Positions 23,080 through 33,668 are shown, counted from the first letter of the stretch. The stretch is DNA of 64,000 bases from Cordylochernes scorpioides (GCA_030710605.1 CP092879.1:79957853-80021852); one strand, 5' to 3'. Translations and numbers: made by a program. Notes: a model not told the origin generated them from the letters alone.

Positions 23080-23409
23080 CAGTGATTCTCAACCAATGTG
23101 CCGCGGTAATTTTGTGTGCCGCGAAATTCTAAAAATGTGCCGCCGAATTTTAGTCATATGATTATGTTCACGTTTGTATTGGTTTTTCTTTTTTTCTTTT
23201 TCATTTTTTTACTTTTTAAAATAACGAAATTAGCAAATTGAATGTTAGAGATGTATATTACTTATATTTTGCATAGAAATATTGATACATAATTTGAATT
23301 TTCTTGCATTCAAGTTAGCAAAAGTGTGCCGCGAAATTCTAAAATTGTGCCGCCAAATTTTCAAATCTTTAAAATAATGCCGCAACAAAAAAAAGGTTGA
23401 GAATCACTG
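23080..23409. mobile_element. hAT-type MITE with 8-bp target duplication
   Basis: Terminal inverted repeats CAGTGATTCTCAACC and its complement GGTTGAGAATCACTG bound 330 bp. The perfect 8-bp duplication GTTTAAAG is at 23072-23079 and 23410-23417, as expected for hAT transposition. The ends match the CAGTG-TTCTCAACC type known from Charlie-like hAT elements. The inside repeats GTGCCGCGAAATTCTAAAA and has no transposase. Confidence 0.92.
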
Positions 23410-23429
23410 GTTTAAAGTATTTTGACAAC

Positions 23430-24480
23430 CTATGACGACTATATATTAGACTTCAAGTACACAATTGGCCAATGTTGTCCTTCCAGTCCACTGACTTTAT
23501 TCCTCACTGCTGCCACAAGCCATCAATTGGAATGGCAATCCTGATGACTGGCTTGCCGCTACTACCCCACCTCATGGATACACATGGGTTGCTCAATGTT
23601 TGGACACCAAGAAGCCACCAAAGCCAATGTAAATATGTAACAAAGGTGGAACCTTTCTCTTTAAAGTCATTTATGTAAATTACTTCTTGGGAGCTACCCA
23701 GATGTTTTAGGTGCCTCAGCACATTTGTGACAACACTGCTACTCAAACATCTCCTACTTGGATTGGTTGAGAACCTACTCTGAGACACAAGGAGCAGAAG
23801 ACATCGGTCTGAAGACAGTAGTTATTGTGGCATTCAGTGGAGATGTTGGGGCTACAAGTCCAAGCTAATCTGTGTCCTGTCATCAACATCTTCATTTACA
23901 GTGGTGCTGCCAAACCCGATCATCTTGAAACACCACTGAATGGTGATCAGTGTTATTTATAGTGATGGATGCCACTTTGTGTCTGAAGATATCTGGAGGT
24001 AATCAGCACTGTTGCACAGCATACATCAGCACTGTTGCATAGCACACATCAGCACTGTTGCATTCACGGACCTCAGGCAAGGTAGCTGACCCTCCCTTAC
24101 ATGGCACATTAAATGCACAGCTGGCACATATGGCTTAATGTTCTCCCCTTCCTATTGGATTCCTGAAGCAATTTTCCATTAGGCCAATGTTTGGCTGTCC
24201 TACATGATGTTTCAGACTTCCACACCACCCTACTGTGTGGGACCAGTGCCATAATATTCCAAATTTGAATGCTTCCGTCCAAGAGACACAACTTTCACAA
24301 GACCTCCGACATCTCTGATCCACCACCACCAGGTCACATCTGAGGTTTTGCTGTGGTACTTGTTGCTTTGTTTCAATTGTAGTTGTCAAACTCTCACCCA
24401 GTGTAGTTTTGATAATTGGGAAGATTTCTGAGTTAAAGAGAATATTGAGAATTTGTAGAGAAGTTTACTCTCAATTTTTT
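23430..24480. other. Non-coding stretch, no gene recognised
   Basis: Moderate GC content. Frames on the minus strand at 23504-23788 and 24135-24389 have no recognisable family. A triple repeat of CATCAGCACTGTTGCA lies at 24000-24066. The first LSM8 exon could be anywhere from 18728 to here but was not identified. Confidence 0.4.
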
Positions 24481-24833
24481 AAAAAAGTGTAGTTACACCA
24501 CGGTAGATATGTTCCTGAGAAAAACGTGTAAATCGGGGGATAGGTGTACACAGAAATAAAATGCATTGACAGGTTAAAATATGTAGTCAGCACATAAGCT
24601 CGGGATTCCTCGTGAGATGTGTACACAGCGCATGTGTTCAATCACAGTAGCATTTAGTATAGTGCGATAAAAACAAAAAAAAAACTTATTTGGAAAACCA
24701 TGTAAAATCAAAAACGTGTAAAACAAGTACCGTGTAAATCGGGGGATAAGTGTATTTTAATAAAGATGATTTCAGCTTCCAGTTTGGCCCAAGGCCATAG
24801 CCACTAGTTAAATCCTGCCATGTGCCGTGCAGG

Positions 24834-27800
24834 ATGCTAGGTGCCATCAGAAACTCGCTGGCCAGGACTCCAGCCCTCCTCAAGGCCACAGCTGACCCAA
24901 TGGTTCAGCAGATGGAGAGGCTCCACATCAGCTCTGTCCTAGAACGGCGCTACCGTCAGATCCGTGGGGGAGGCCGCCCGCTCCCAGAACATGTACCTGT
25001 GCCAGAGCCCGGGAAATATGCCTGGAAGGTGGTCAAGCCAGAGGACGGCAAGTACACCACCGAGCCCCTGAAGGTGATCAAGCTCGGGGGCCGCAACGAA
25101 GAGGGTAGGTTGTGGGAAATATTCTAATAATTATTTTCAAAATAATTATAAGACAATTTGGATTATAGATTATAAACACAAGGTAATAAGACCAAATCCA
25201 GATAAATAAATAGTATGTGACGTTTCGGTAACAGCATTGTTACCATCTTCAGACAAAAGTATTGAATGAGAAATTTTACCACAGCATGTTATCTTGTTTA
25301 CACATTTTGATAACAGTAACTATTTAAAACATGCTGTGGTAAAATTTCTCATTCAGTATTTTTGTCTGAAGATGGTAACAATGCTGTTACAGAAATGTCA
25401 CACACTATTTATTTATTTTGATTTGGTCTTATTACCTTGTGTTTACTTTGAAAATAATTTTAAAATTTGATTTTTTTTGTATAGGGCCAGTTTAGCAAAG
25501 TAAAACAGAACAATTATGATTTTTTAAACTCATTAATTATTTGGTCTTGTTTTACCTTATAATCATTAGTATAAATTAAGTACTTTATTTAGTTAATTCA
25601 ACAATAAAAAGTGTTAGAAAGAAAATGAATATAGGAAGTATAAATAGAATATTTTAAATTTTTTAATAACAATAAAGGGCTATAACGGTGTCATATACAC
25701 AGAACATGGGGGGAAGATAGAGTAGAACAAGAGCTAAAGACAGAACATGGGGGGAAGATAGAGTAGAACAAGAGCTAAAGACAGAACATGGGGGGAAGAT
25801 AGAGTAGAACAAGAGCTAAAGACAGAACCATGATAATTTTTATTCAAGTGAATTAAGTTTATAAGATTTAAGTCGTTTTGTATTTTTACTTTTTTAATAT
25901 AAGTTCTAGAATATAATTCCTAGTGTGAAAATTGGAGATAACTGCAATGTTTTTTTTTTTGTATAATTTTAAATGGAAACATAATGGTTCAACCAGGGTG
26001 GAAAGATATTGGCCAGGTCTTGTCAAAAGTTAACCTGGCGGTTTTTCAACCCTCAGCTTTACAACCATACCAATCTCTTAGACCTTGTACAGAGTCAAAA
26101 GGAAAAACATATTTTAGATATATACTCATTTATAATACAATTTCCCATCCCTGGACACTTTTATTTTTCCGTTTATCATTACTCTTAGCAATTCATCCTT
26201 CGTCCCTAAGGTTAGAAATAATCGTTATTTCTCCTTAAAATAAATTTTGATTTTCGATTAAAAGAAACACATGCGGGATCAAATGTCGTTATACTCATGT
26301 GAGAGGTCAGGATATGTCCTTCTGTTTTTGAAATCAGCACCTGAACTTTTTCTATTTATTTTTTTTTTCACATGAACAGCGATTTTTCAGAAAATTTGAC
26401 CTCAAATATTCATTTCTCAGGAAGCCTACATTTGTGGTTGTAGAGCTACAGCCTGACGAGGGCCAACAGCCCAAAATGTGTTAATGGTTGGATTTTTATG
26501 TTTTATCAAGAAAATGGGTTGGCCAAATATCATGGAACAATTTTAATTAACCATTAGTTGATTTTGTTCCACTAGATGGCACTCTGCCATCTAAAATTAA
26601 CATGTGAGCGACCAGGCTGTCAGCCTAGTGCAGGCTGTATACAGGCAACCCGGGATATAGCGAACCTTCCTTTATAACAAACCAAAGGTAACATTCCATT
26701 GAAAATACCATTATTACAACAAACTTTGTGATTTTTTAAATGATGAACCTAATTTTAAATCCCAAAATGATAAATCCTATTCAAAATACTAGGCTTACAA
26801 CAAACTTAAAATTCTAATTAATAAATTAAAAACAAAAAAATTTAGTGGCATTGTTTGTTTATATAAATTTTTACACATACTTTTTATAAAATAGAATATT
26901 CCTGTCTACAACCTGTCTATAGCGCCCCCTCTAAATAGCGCCTTCCTCTCTATAGCACCCGATTTTAAATACATAGTATGATGCGATTTACATTAAAAGT
27001 GACCAGTCTATAGCACCTTATTTTGGTGAGTCCCAAGAGCTATAGAGAGGTTTAACTGTATAATTATTAAAACTTTGCCTAGGATTTGTCTTGATTTTTA
27101 AATTAGACATAGTGGTACATGTATGTTAATGATAATAATAAACTATCATCTAATGATTTATTTATTATTCAGTATTAATGTAAGGAAATTGGTCAATTTT
27201 TAGGAAATTAAAACAAAGTGGCCACTATTAAGATATAAATATTTCCTGTATGTATGTATTTAATTATACAATCTAAAAATTTAGAAAAGTGAAAATAGCC
27301 AAACTGTGAACCAAAAGTTCCATTGGGGCTCACTATCGAGTGGGTTTACTGTATATATAAGACACCTCTCTACAAAGAACAGATAAAAGTCGGTGGATGA
27401 GAGGGTAACACGCTCGATTTCCGACAGTCATGAACCGGGATTGAATCCCGCGTTAAAAATTGTTTAATATGTGAATAACCTTCATATATTATTCATTGTT
27501 CAATTATCATGAACTAGGTTGCTCTTGTTGAGCGGTACCTATTAATGTGATTTGAACCAGACAAAGAACAGTTTTCATCACCAAAATAATATTTTTTACT
27601 ATTTAACAGCTCTTCAATAAGAGGACACTGACTCTAGGTGTTTGTGAGATAGGTAAGATTTTGGCTGAGATCAAAGTGTAGTTTATATCTTTGTGGCCCA
27701 AAAGTCTTTCTTACATTTGTTTCCCACAGGTGGTGATAAAGCCATAACACAGTTCAAACATCAACCTGTAGACCATGGTTTGGCCTTAATCATTTCCAGG

Positions 27801-29376
27801 GATGTCCATAACATTCTATGAGAGCCATGGTGTGGCTCAATCAACATTTTGTACCGTGGTGATGTGTATTGTTTTATTGTGAGATTTTGGTACTTGAATA
27901 CTTTTGTTTCAGGTGTTCATAAAGATGTTCCATAAAAATGGGAATCAGACAAATGTTTTCCAGAGACCATTGTTCTTAGTTATGTCATATCTTCTTTCTT
28001 ATCTCCACTCAATCACATATCAGGGTATCAAGCTTGTAGAGCTTGTTGATGGTGTCTGCTGGGGATGAGTAGAGCTCATCAATGGATGAGCCAATACAGT
28101 CAATAATGTGGGTTGCAGGATGAGAATTGCAAGTTACAACATTGAAATGATACGGTACAGTTTGGATTATTGATTGTAAACACCAGGTATCTATCTATTT
28201 GGATTTGGTTTTATTACCTTGTATACATGGAAAATTTGCCGGGAGGAAATTAATCCATAGAAGCAATGGGCGCCGCTCCCGTCAAAATAAACATCAAAAC
28301 CTGACGCCATCTATTGACCGTCGCCGCAACTAGCGGCCTCGGGACGGTGACAAAGCCAAAACACCTGCTTTGGAAAACTGAGAAGCGTCCACCTAGAGAC
28401 CATGGTTTCGGGCTAATGGCCCTCGTCAGTCTACAGCGGACTGTGGCTTTGTCACCGACCCGAGGCCGCTAGTTGCAGCGACGGTCAATAGATGGCGTCA
28501 GGTTTTGACGTTTATTTTGACGGGAGAGGAGCCCATTGCTTCTATGGATTATTACCTTGTGTTTACAATTTATAATCCAAATTGTGCCTTATCATTTCAA
28601 TGTTGTGACTTTTGAAAACTTGAAGCTAAAGTGTGAGATTGCAGGCAGGGTTGCTGTGAGGACAATTGGGGGCGGATCCAAGAAGAAATTCCGCTGGGTG
28701 GACAACAAGCGCCACGTGCCGGATGGGCAAGAAATCTTGCAAGAGAGAGTGGAGCAGGTGCGATATTCCCCCTGCCACGTTGGGCGCATTGCGCTCGTGG
28801 CATCTGGGCTGAACAAACGCTGGATCACGGCCTCCCAAGAAATAAAGGTCGGTGACCTCGTCACTACCCACAAGGCCATTCCTCGTATCCCAGGTGGGTG
28901 ATCCCTATGTTCCCAGCTGCCCCCAGGGCCAACTGTGCCATGTTCCAGTGGATCCCAAGATCGGAGATGCCCATCCTGTAGGAGCCTTGCCTCTCGGCAC
29001 ACTGGTTCACAATATTGAAATCATACCTGGGAAGGGTGGACAGTATGTCCATTCTGCCGGCTCCTCCGCCCAGATTCTGCGCAAGCTGGATGATGGCATG
29101 GTGACACTGAAGCTGCCCTCCAAGCAGGAGATCTGTGTCAAGGAGAATTGCATGGCCGTAGTAGGAACAGTCTTAGACTCTGGCAGCAAGTTCCCACTAC
29201 GCTCCACTGCTCGCCGCTCATGGGTCGGCCTCAGACCCAGGTCAGGCTGGTGGCACCGTAAAGATGGCTACTGCGGCTTCAAGAACCGCCCGACCCCACC
29301 CATGAAGGTTTATGACAAGCCACTCCCACCAAAATCCAGGCAGTACAAGATCTCAATGGATAGTTGCTTCCATTAA
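24834..29376 (+). CDS. MRPL2: MRPL2, mitochondrial large-subunit ribosomal protein uL2m
   Basis: Three exons: 24834-25104, 28645-28893 and 28949-29376 (948 nt, 315 codons plus stop). Introns are 25105-28644 and 28894-28948 (55 nt), both GT-AG, both phase 1; joined codons give Gly and Val. The product has an Arg-rich start (MLGAIRNSLARTPALLKA), fitting a mitochondrial targeting peptide, then GRVAVRTIGGGSKKKFR, KRWITASQEIKVGD, IGDAHPVGALPLGTLVHNIE, and the C-terminal GLRPRSGWWHRKDGYCGFKN with NRPTPPMK: the uL2 RNA-binding and C-terminal domains around the peptidyl transferase centre. Length is close to human MRPL2. The ATG at 24834 was chosen because upstream in-frame reading gives only a GTG. 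The coding sequence appears intact. Confidence 0.95.
25148..25450. mobile_element. Hammerhead-bearing fold-back retroelement, copy 3
   Basis: Lies in MRPL2 intron 1. Two ~120-bp inverted arms share the AATTTGGATTATAGATTATA end, a GGTAACAATGCTGTTAC stem and a further TGAATGAGAAATTTTACC inner stem. Core words are CTGAAGA/GAAATGTC on the plus strand and CTGAAGA/GAAACGTC on the minus strand, both with one deviation from consensus. The 9-bp target duplication AAAATAATT is at 25139-25147 and 25451-25459. Confidence 0.75.
25701..25826. repeat. 41-bp tandem repeat, 3 units
   Basis: Three identical units starting ACAGAACATGGGGGGAAGAT lie in MRPL2 intron 1. Identity between units suggests recent expansion. 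Confidence 0.85.
26432..26490 (+). ncRNA. Degenerate hammerhead ribozyme motif
   Basis: CTGACGA at 26453-26459, a GGGC/GCCC stem (26460-26463 with 26469-26472) and AAAA where GAAA is required. The catalytic G12 position is therefore lost, and the motif should be inactive. It has the same stem II as the intact motif at 28387-28441, so it looks like an old relative. Confidence 0.5.
26642..27058. mobile_element. Pogo/Tigger-type MITE
   Basis: Left end CAGGCAACCCGGGATATAG and right end CTATAGAGAGGTTTAACTG are imperfect inverted repeats with TA on both sides (26640-26641, 27059-27060). Internally it repeats CTATAGCGCC/CTATAGCACC. Non-coding; within MRPL2 intron 1. Confidence 0.65.
27390..27455 (+). 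repeat. tRNA-like SINE head
   Basis: A TCGGTGGATGAGAGGGTAAC region resembles a pol III A box. GGATTGAATCC at 27438-27448 is a B box with one mismatch. The acceptor stem does not close, so this is a tRNA-derived SINE fragment rather than a tRNA gene. It may be related to the head of the SINE at 22135-22431, which begins with the same GTCGGTGGA. Confidence 0.45.
28155..28222. mobile_element. Hammerhead-family retroelement remnant, copy 4 (split, left part)
   Basis: CAGTTTGGATTATTGATTGT and TTGGTTTTATTACCTTGT are family end sequences; the matching other end is at 28549-28583. The intervening 28223-28548 is a later insertion, so one fold-back element is nested in another. The ribozyme core of this copy is gone. 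Confidence 0.6.
28223..28548. mobile_element. Fold-back element carrying a hammerhead ribozyme
   Basis: Nested in an older repeat inside MRPL2 intron 1. Inverted arms of 108 bp lie at 28251-28358 and 28444-28551 (CCATAGAAGCAATGGGC and complement), with a loop of 85 nt holding the ribozyme motif. A 12-bp duplication, TTATTACCTTGT, is at 28211-28222 and 28549-28560. The left end has about 28 unpaired bases (28223-28250). No protein is encoded, so mobilisation would need enzymes in trans. Confidence 0.8.
28387..28441 (-). ncRNA. Type I hammerhead ribozyme, predicted intact
   Basis: Minus strand, 5' to 3': outer stem I GTCC (28441-28438), inner stem I TAGA, CTGACGA (28429-28423), stem II GGGC-CATTA-GCCC, GAAA, stem III ACC-AT-GGT, the cleavable TC, then inner stem I TCTA and outer GGAC (28390-28387). 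All core positions of the hammerhead consensus are met, including the G10.1-C11.1 and A15.1-U16.1 pairs. Predicted cleavage is between 28398 and 28397. It sits in the loop of the fold-back element and is antisense to MRPL2, so only a minus-strand transcript would cleave. Confidence 0.8.
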
Positions 29377-29381
29377 ATAAA
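29376..29381 (+). terminator. MRPL2: MRPL2 poly(A) signal overlapping the stop codon
   Basis: AATAAA begins at the last base of the TAA stop (29374-29376). If used, the 3' UTR would be only about 15-30 nt. Confidence 0.6.
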
Positions 29382-29686
29382 TCTATCTCAGTGGTCTCTC
29401 TTGTTGTCAAGTCCTGGTTTGTGACACCACTTTGCTTGCAGAACTCCGTGGTTCCAAAGTTTGTGTGAGAGGTTAAACATAGCTACACTCAGCGTAAGAT
29501 TGATTTGGCAGTAGTCTACATATAAGGTGACAAAACCAAATTCCAAAAATTGTGTTTGATTTGGTCCTTTTAATTTGAATCTATAATCCATATATATCAT
29601 AAACATTAGTTGTGTTTATTAGGGAGACGGTTAAACATACTTTAATGTTCATATAAAATTATATATAGTGTAATGCAGAAAAAAAA

Positions 29687-30133
29687 GAAAGGTCTTTTCA
29701 GCCGGTGATGTCTTCCTCCATTGGGAGTTGTTTTTTCCTGGTCGACGAGCTCATCCCAGTTGGTAGAAGGTTTATTAGGGAGAGAGATTGATTGAGAGAA
29801 TCAACTTTTATTACATCGTTCATAAAATATCATGGTGACAGATGAAAACTAAAGAAAATAATAACAAGGATGAATAATGAAATCTATACAGGCTTCATTG
29901 GTTTAGATCAAGGGCTACAAGACATCCTGGCCCTTGGTTATAAATGGGTTCCCAACATGGTCAATTGCCATGTTGAGGAAATCCCGCAGAATTATCTTGT
30001 TTTCTGTCGAGAGTGTCTCGGGGAGTACCTCCCTCACAAGCTGGTATAGGACCGCTACTTCAAACCTACAAACCTCCTCATAGAGGGGATATAGGAATGA
30101 ATCAGCATTCATTTGTTCAAAAATTCCCTCCAC
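29687..30133 (-). pseudogene. Unidentified minus-strand frames, possible gene remnant
   Basis: The frame 29915-30133 encodes 72 residues with an amphipathic look (YEEVCRFEVAVLYQLVREVL, ENKIILRDFLNMAIDH). Downstream, about 29700-29790, the same strand reads MSSSTRKKQLPMEEDITG before a stop. Composition looks protein-like, but no family was recognised and no splice pair joining the two was established. It could be a decayed mobile or viral-derived gene. Confidence 0.25.
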
Positions 30134-30412
30134 ACGCTTAGGGAGAGAGAGAGAGAGGCATTATACCCAGACCAACCACCCTACATAACACTACCAGGAG
30201 TAATGGCACAAAGGGATGATTATATATTCACAATTGTGACACAAGGGCTGATAGAAACAAAGTTTATTTTACATCGGGTTGTTTGTTACACAAGTGATAT
30301 GAGGGAGGAAGAGGTATCAAAAATAGAATGTACTCTGCGACACACCCAATTTCCCAGCTCAACAAATAAGTTTCTAAATGATGGAAATTACATTAAAATC
30401 ACTCATCAATGA
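30113..30412 (+). pseudogene. Unidentified 99-codon plus-strand frame
   Basis: After a (GA)n run, the frame reads ALYPDQPPYITLPGVMAQRD and continues to a stop at 30410-30412. No family was recognised. It overlaps the start of the opposite-strand frame at 29915-30133, so at most one is real. It lacks a good start codon before the microsatellite. Confidence 0.2.
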
Positions 30413-30419
30413 TGGTTTC

Positions 30420-31815
30420 ATGATTTAGATGTCTGGAACAAGTGTTGAGCTGTTCAGTACCACTAGGTCATCCCAACTACTGGGAATGTTGTGTTTCTCT
30501 GTGGGGAATTACAATGGGAACCTCACATGTTACAAGGGTGTTGGTCTGAAAAACAAATCTATGCCAAAGCTTACAGATTGTCCCACAGGGTATCTATAAA
30601 CAAGTAAGCTGTAAATAAAAATACATAAATTTTAAGAATTGGTAAAAAAATGGAATGTTATAATAACAACAAAATGGAGAAAAGTGATATTTATTTATTT
30701 ATAGAAATTATTGCCTTTGGTCAAAAACAAAAAATAAGGTAAAACAATAATGGACTAGATAAATCAGGAATAAAATTTATTTAATTAATTATTTATAAAA
30801 AAAATCATAAAATGACAGTGATTATGTATAATAATAACAAAGTACATTTAACCAAGGTCTTAAGTCTCGGAGCAAACAATGTTGGAGGGGGCCGACTGTC
30901 CTTCCCACAAATGTGGATTTGTGAAACACATTTGTAACATTTAGATGGCTAGAGAAGAAACCAGGTGGACAAGAAACAAAATACGAAGCCTGTGCCTATA
31001 GTTTGACATTGGGCTTCAGTTTGTTTCTAACAATGGAGTTTAGAGCAAAAGTTTGATATGAAGGTTATTTTTGAGAACTTCTCAGAGTAGTTCTCTATTT
31101 AAGACCAAATGGGGACCAGAATCATTTAAGTGTTGAAACAAACTGTGCTAGGAGCTCAGCTTATCTTTGGGGGGAACCTTCCATTGCACTATATAGAGCT
31201 GCAGCTTTTTAAACTTGCTGAGAAATCCATTGATATATAAACCATTTGTTCTCCACTAGCACATGTGACAGAACATTTCAGGAATGACTAAATCTACAAA
31301 TGTGCCGATGTAATAACCTTGAACCATTTTTACACATCTAAAATCCCCCATCACAGAATGTGAGGAGACCAAGTGACCTATAAAACAAAGAATAAAACTA
31401 TCAAAATAATTGCTGAATACAACTCTGAAATAGTCTAAGTACAGATAGAATGACGACAAATGTTTTTAGTATTAACAAAAAAGAATTCCTAGAATTGAAA
31501 CCATATCTACTATAGAAGAAATTGTTCAAAACAAACTCTGAGCTAAAGATTGAGGTGGTAAGCAGCCAATCAAATAAATATTGTGTTTCTAATCTATGAT
31601 CCAAATTGTGACTTATCGAAACTACATAGAGATATTATGGCCAACCTATCTATAGGTTTTAAGGCTTAAGATTATTTTAAACCATATACTTCACAATAAA
31701 ATTTGGACTACAACTAGGAAGTTTTGTTGATTTCAAAAAGAAGCGATGAGCTGAGTTAATAACTTTGCTTACAGATGTCAGTCACAATTGTCCAATTATT
31801 TCAGTTTGACCATGA
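30420..31815. other. AT-rich intergenic stretch, nothing recognised
   Basis: No frame of note. An isolated family end (ATGATCCAAATTGTGACTTA) of the hammerhead retroelement group is seen near 31599-31618 without a partner. Confidence 0.45.
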
Positions 31816-31817
31816 TG

Positions 31818-31930
31818 TGGTACAAATTGGATTAAAGATTAGAACTACAAGTTAGTCTGAGGATGGTAACAGAGCTGTTACTGAAATGTCACACACTATT
31901 AATTTGGATTTGGTCTTATTTCCTTAGATT
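31818..31930 (+). mobile_element. Hammerhead-family retroelement, single-arm relic
   Basis: ACAAATTGGATTAAAGATTA on the left, then CTGAGGATGGTAACAGAGCT, GAAATGTCACACAC and TTTGGTCTTATTTCCTTAGA. The core carries mutations in CTGATGA and GAAAC. The inverted partner arm is mostly deleted. Confidence 0.6.
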
Positions 31931-32237
31931 AACCAGTCTTGTAAACTGGGGATCGCAGCTGTCATCATTTTAGATGGAAGAAAATAACACTGACACCACG
32001 TGACAACAGATCTTGCTGGTGATGATAGACATCAATATCATCATCATTTCCTGACCCCAAGCTATAAGTTTGATACAGGCCAAGTTTTATAGGTGTATCT
32101 ACCTCCATGTGGGTACAGTAGGCTGTGGAGAAGTCTCCAGTATATATATAGATGGGCATTCCAAGGACAAAGGCAGCAACACTATAAAGTCAGGTGGTAA
32201 AATGTTTGAAAGTTGAAGTAAACAATTTTTTTAAATA

Positions 32238-33376
32238 CAGTGGTACCTCGACATACGAGCGCCCCAACATACGAGTTTTTCGAGATACGAGCCGACGAGC
32301 AAGTGATTTTTTGCTTTTAGTTACGAGAGAAATTCGAGATATGAGTTAGTGTTGAAGATATTAATCTGTGATTTTAAATGTTTCTTTTTGACCAGTACTT
32401 TTGTTTTGTTTTTGCTTTTCCTAAAATGTTTCTTTCTTCTTCTTCATTATTATTTGTACTATATGCAAAGCTTTGTTTTTTGAGACTTGAATAAACAAAT
32501 TCAAGTTTATTATATTTTTGTGTGCTTTTAAAGTTAAAACACAACAGGTAGTAACACGCAGTCGCGCCATCACGATCAGTTAGCAGCGTGCTTCCGCTGT
32601 GATAAGTTGTGTTTTGTGTTCGCGTTTACAATTACAGTTTTAGTTAATTTATTTTTATAACCATGGATCGGAAGAAAGTTTGTAAAAAGTCAAGTGCTAA
32701 GAAAAAGATGATGAGTATTGAATTAAAACGTGAAATTATAGAAAAACATGAGCAAGGTGTTCGAGTTGTTGACTTGTCGGGGCAGTATGGCCGTAGTACG
32801 TCCATGATATATTCTGTGCTTAAACGGAAGGAGTCGATAAAGAGTGTAACGCCGGCTAAGGGCCTTACGATAATTTCCAAGCTGAAAATATGGAGAAACT
32901 GCTGATGGTGTGGGTGACAGAAAAGCAGCTCCAAGGAGATACCTTGACGCAGACCATCATTTGTGAGAAGGCAAGAGCGATCTACGGAGATTTGCTGAAG
33001 CAAACCCCGCAGACTTCCATCGACGAAGCATCGGAAGAGTCATTTAGAGCCAGCCGGGGCTGGTTTGAGAATTTTAAACGGCCTACAGGTGAAAGCGAGA
33101 AAAATGTAGCGAAAAGGGCAAAGACCAGTGAGGATATCTAATTTATTTCTTTACATTCTCTTTTTGTTTTTGTGCAATAAATATTTGATATTTATAAATA
33201 CGTTTTTATTATTTAAAACCACGTAACAAAAATAACTGGGGTGACATTTTGGAGGTTGGAACGGATTAATGGTAGTTCAATTGTTTTGTATGGGGAAATT
33301 TGCTTCGAGATACGAGTAATTCAAGATACGAGCAAGGTTGCGGAACGAATTAAACTCGTATGTCGAGGTACCACTG
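32238..33376 (+). mobile_element. Tigger/pogo element with truncated transposase
   Basis: Terminal inverted repeats start CAGTGGTACCTCGACATACG with the complement at 33357-33376, and TA duplications lie at 32236-32237 and 33377-33378. Internal ends repeat ATACGAG words. Length is 1139 bp, about half of a full Tigger. The gene inside keeps only the DNA-binding part (see 32663-33141). With both ends intact it could be moved by a transposase in trans. Confidence 0.9.
32663..33141 (+). pseudogene. Tigger transposase, CENP-B-like DNA-binding part, frameshifted
   Basis: ATG at 32663 (ACCATGG context) opens a frame reading KKKMMSIELKREIIEKHEQG and DLSGQYGRSTSMIYSVLKRK: the Psq/CENP-B N-terminal helix-turn-helix. 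A frameshift near 32885 moves reading to the frame with MEKLLMVWVTEKQLQGDTLT, ICEKARAIYGDLL and FRASRGWFENFKRPTG: the second CENP-B-type helix-turn-helix (residues ~75-150). It stops at 33139-33141 before any DDE catalytic region. The catalytic domain has been deleted. Confidence 0.9.
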
Positions 33377-33508
33377 TACATGTTTTAGTGTGTTATTTAC
33401 GTGACAATAAAGACACATTTCAAGTACTTGGCTTCGTACTTGAGGAATCAAAGGGAGATTCCCAGCTGGATCATTGACTTGCTGGACTAAATATTTCAAA
33501 TTTAATTG

Positions 33509-33661
33509 AATCATAAACACAATGTAATAAGACCAAATAAATAAATAGCATGTGATGTTTCGGTAACCACGCTATTACTGAAACGTCACACACTATTTAT
33601 TTATTTGGTTTTGGTCTTATTACCTTATGTTTATAATCTATAACCCAAATTGTGTCTTATC
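33509..33661. mobile_element. Hammerhead-family fold-back retroelement, copy 5
   Basis: Short inverted pair: AATCATAAACACAATGTAAT on the left, TTACCTTATGTTTATAATCT on the right, with GAAACGTCACACAC retained and CTGATGA deleted from the centre. A 7-bp duplication, TTAATTG, is at 33502-33508 and 33662-33668. Confidence 0.65.
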
Positions 33662-33668
33662 TTAATTG

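Noticed and set aside
28536..28901. Frameshift or pseudogene in MRPL2 at 28893-28949
   Set aside because: A GT-AG intron of 55 nt restores frame exactly and joins IPRIP to VDPKIGDAHP, as expected for the family.
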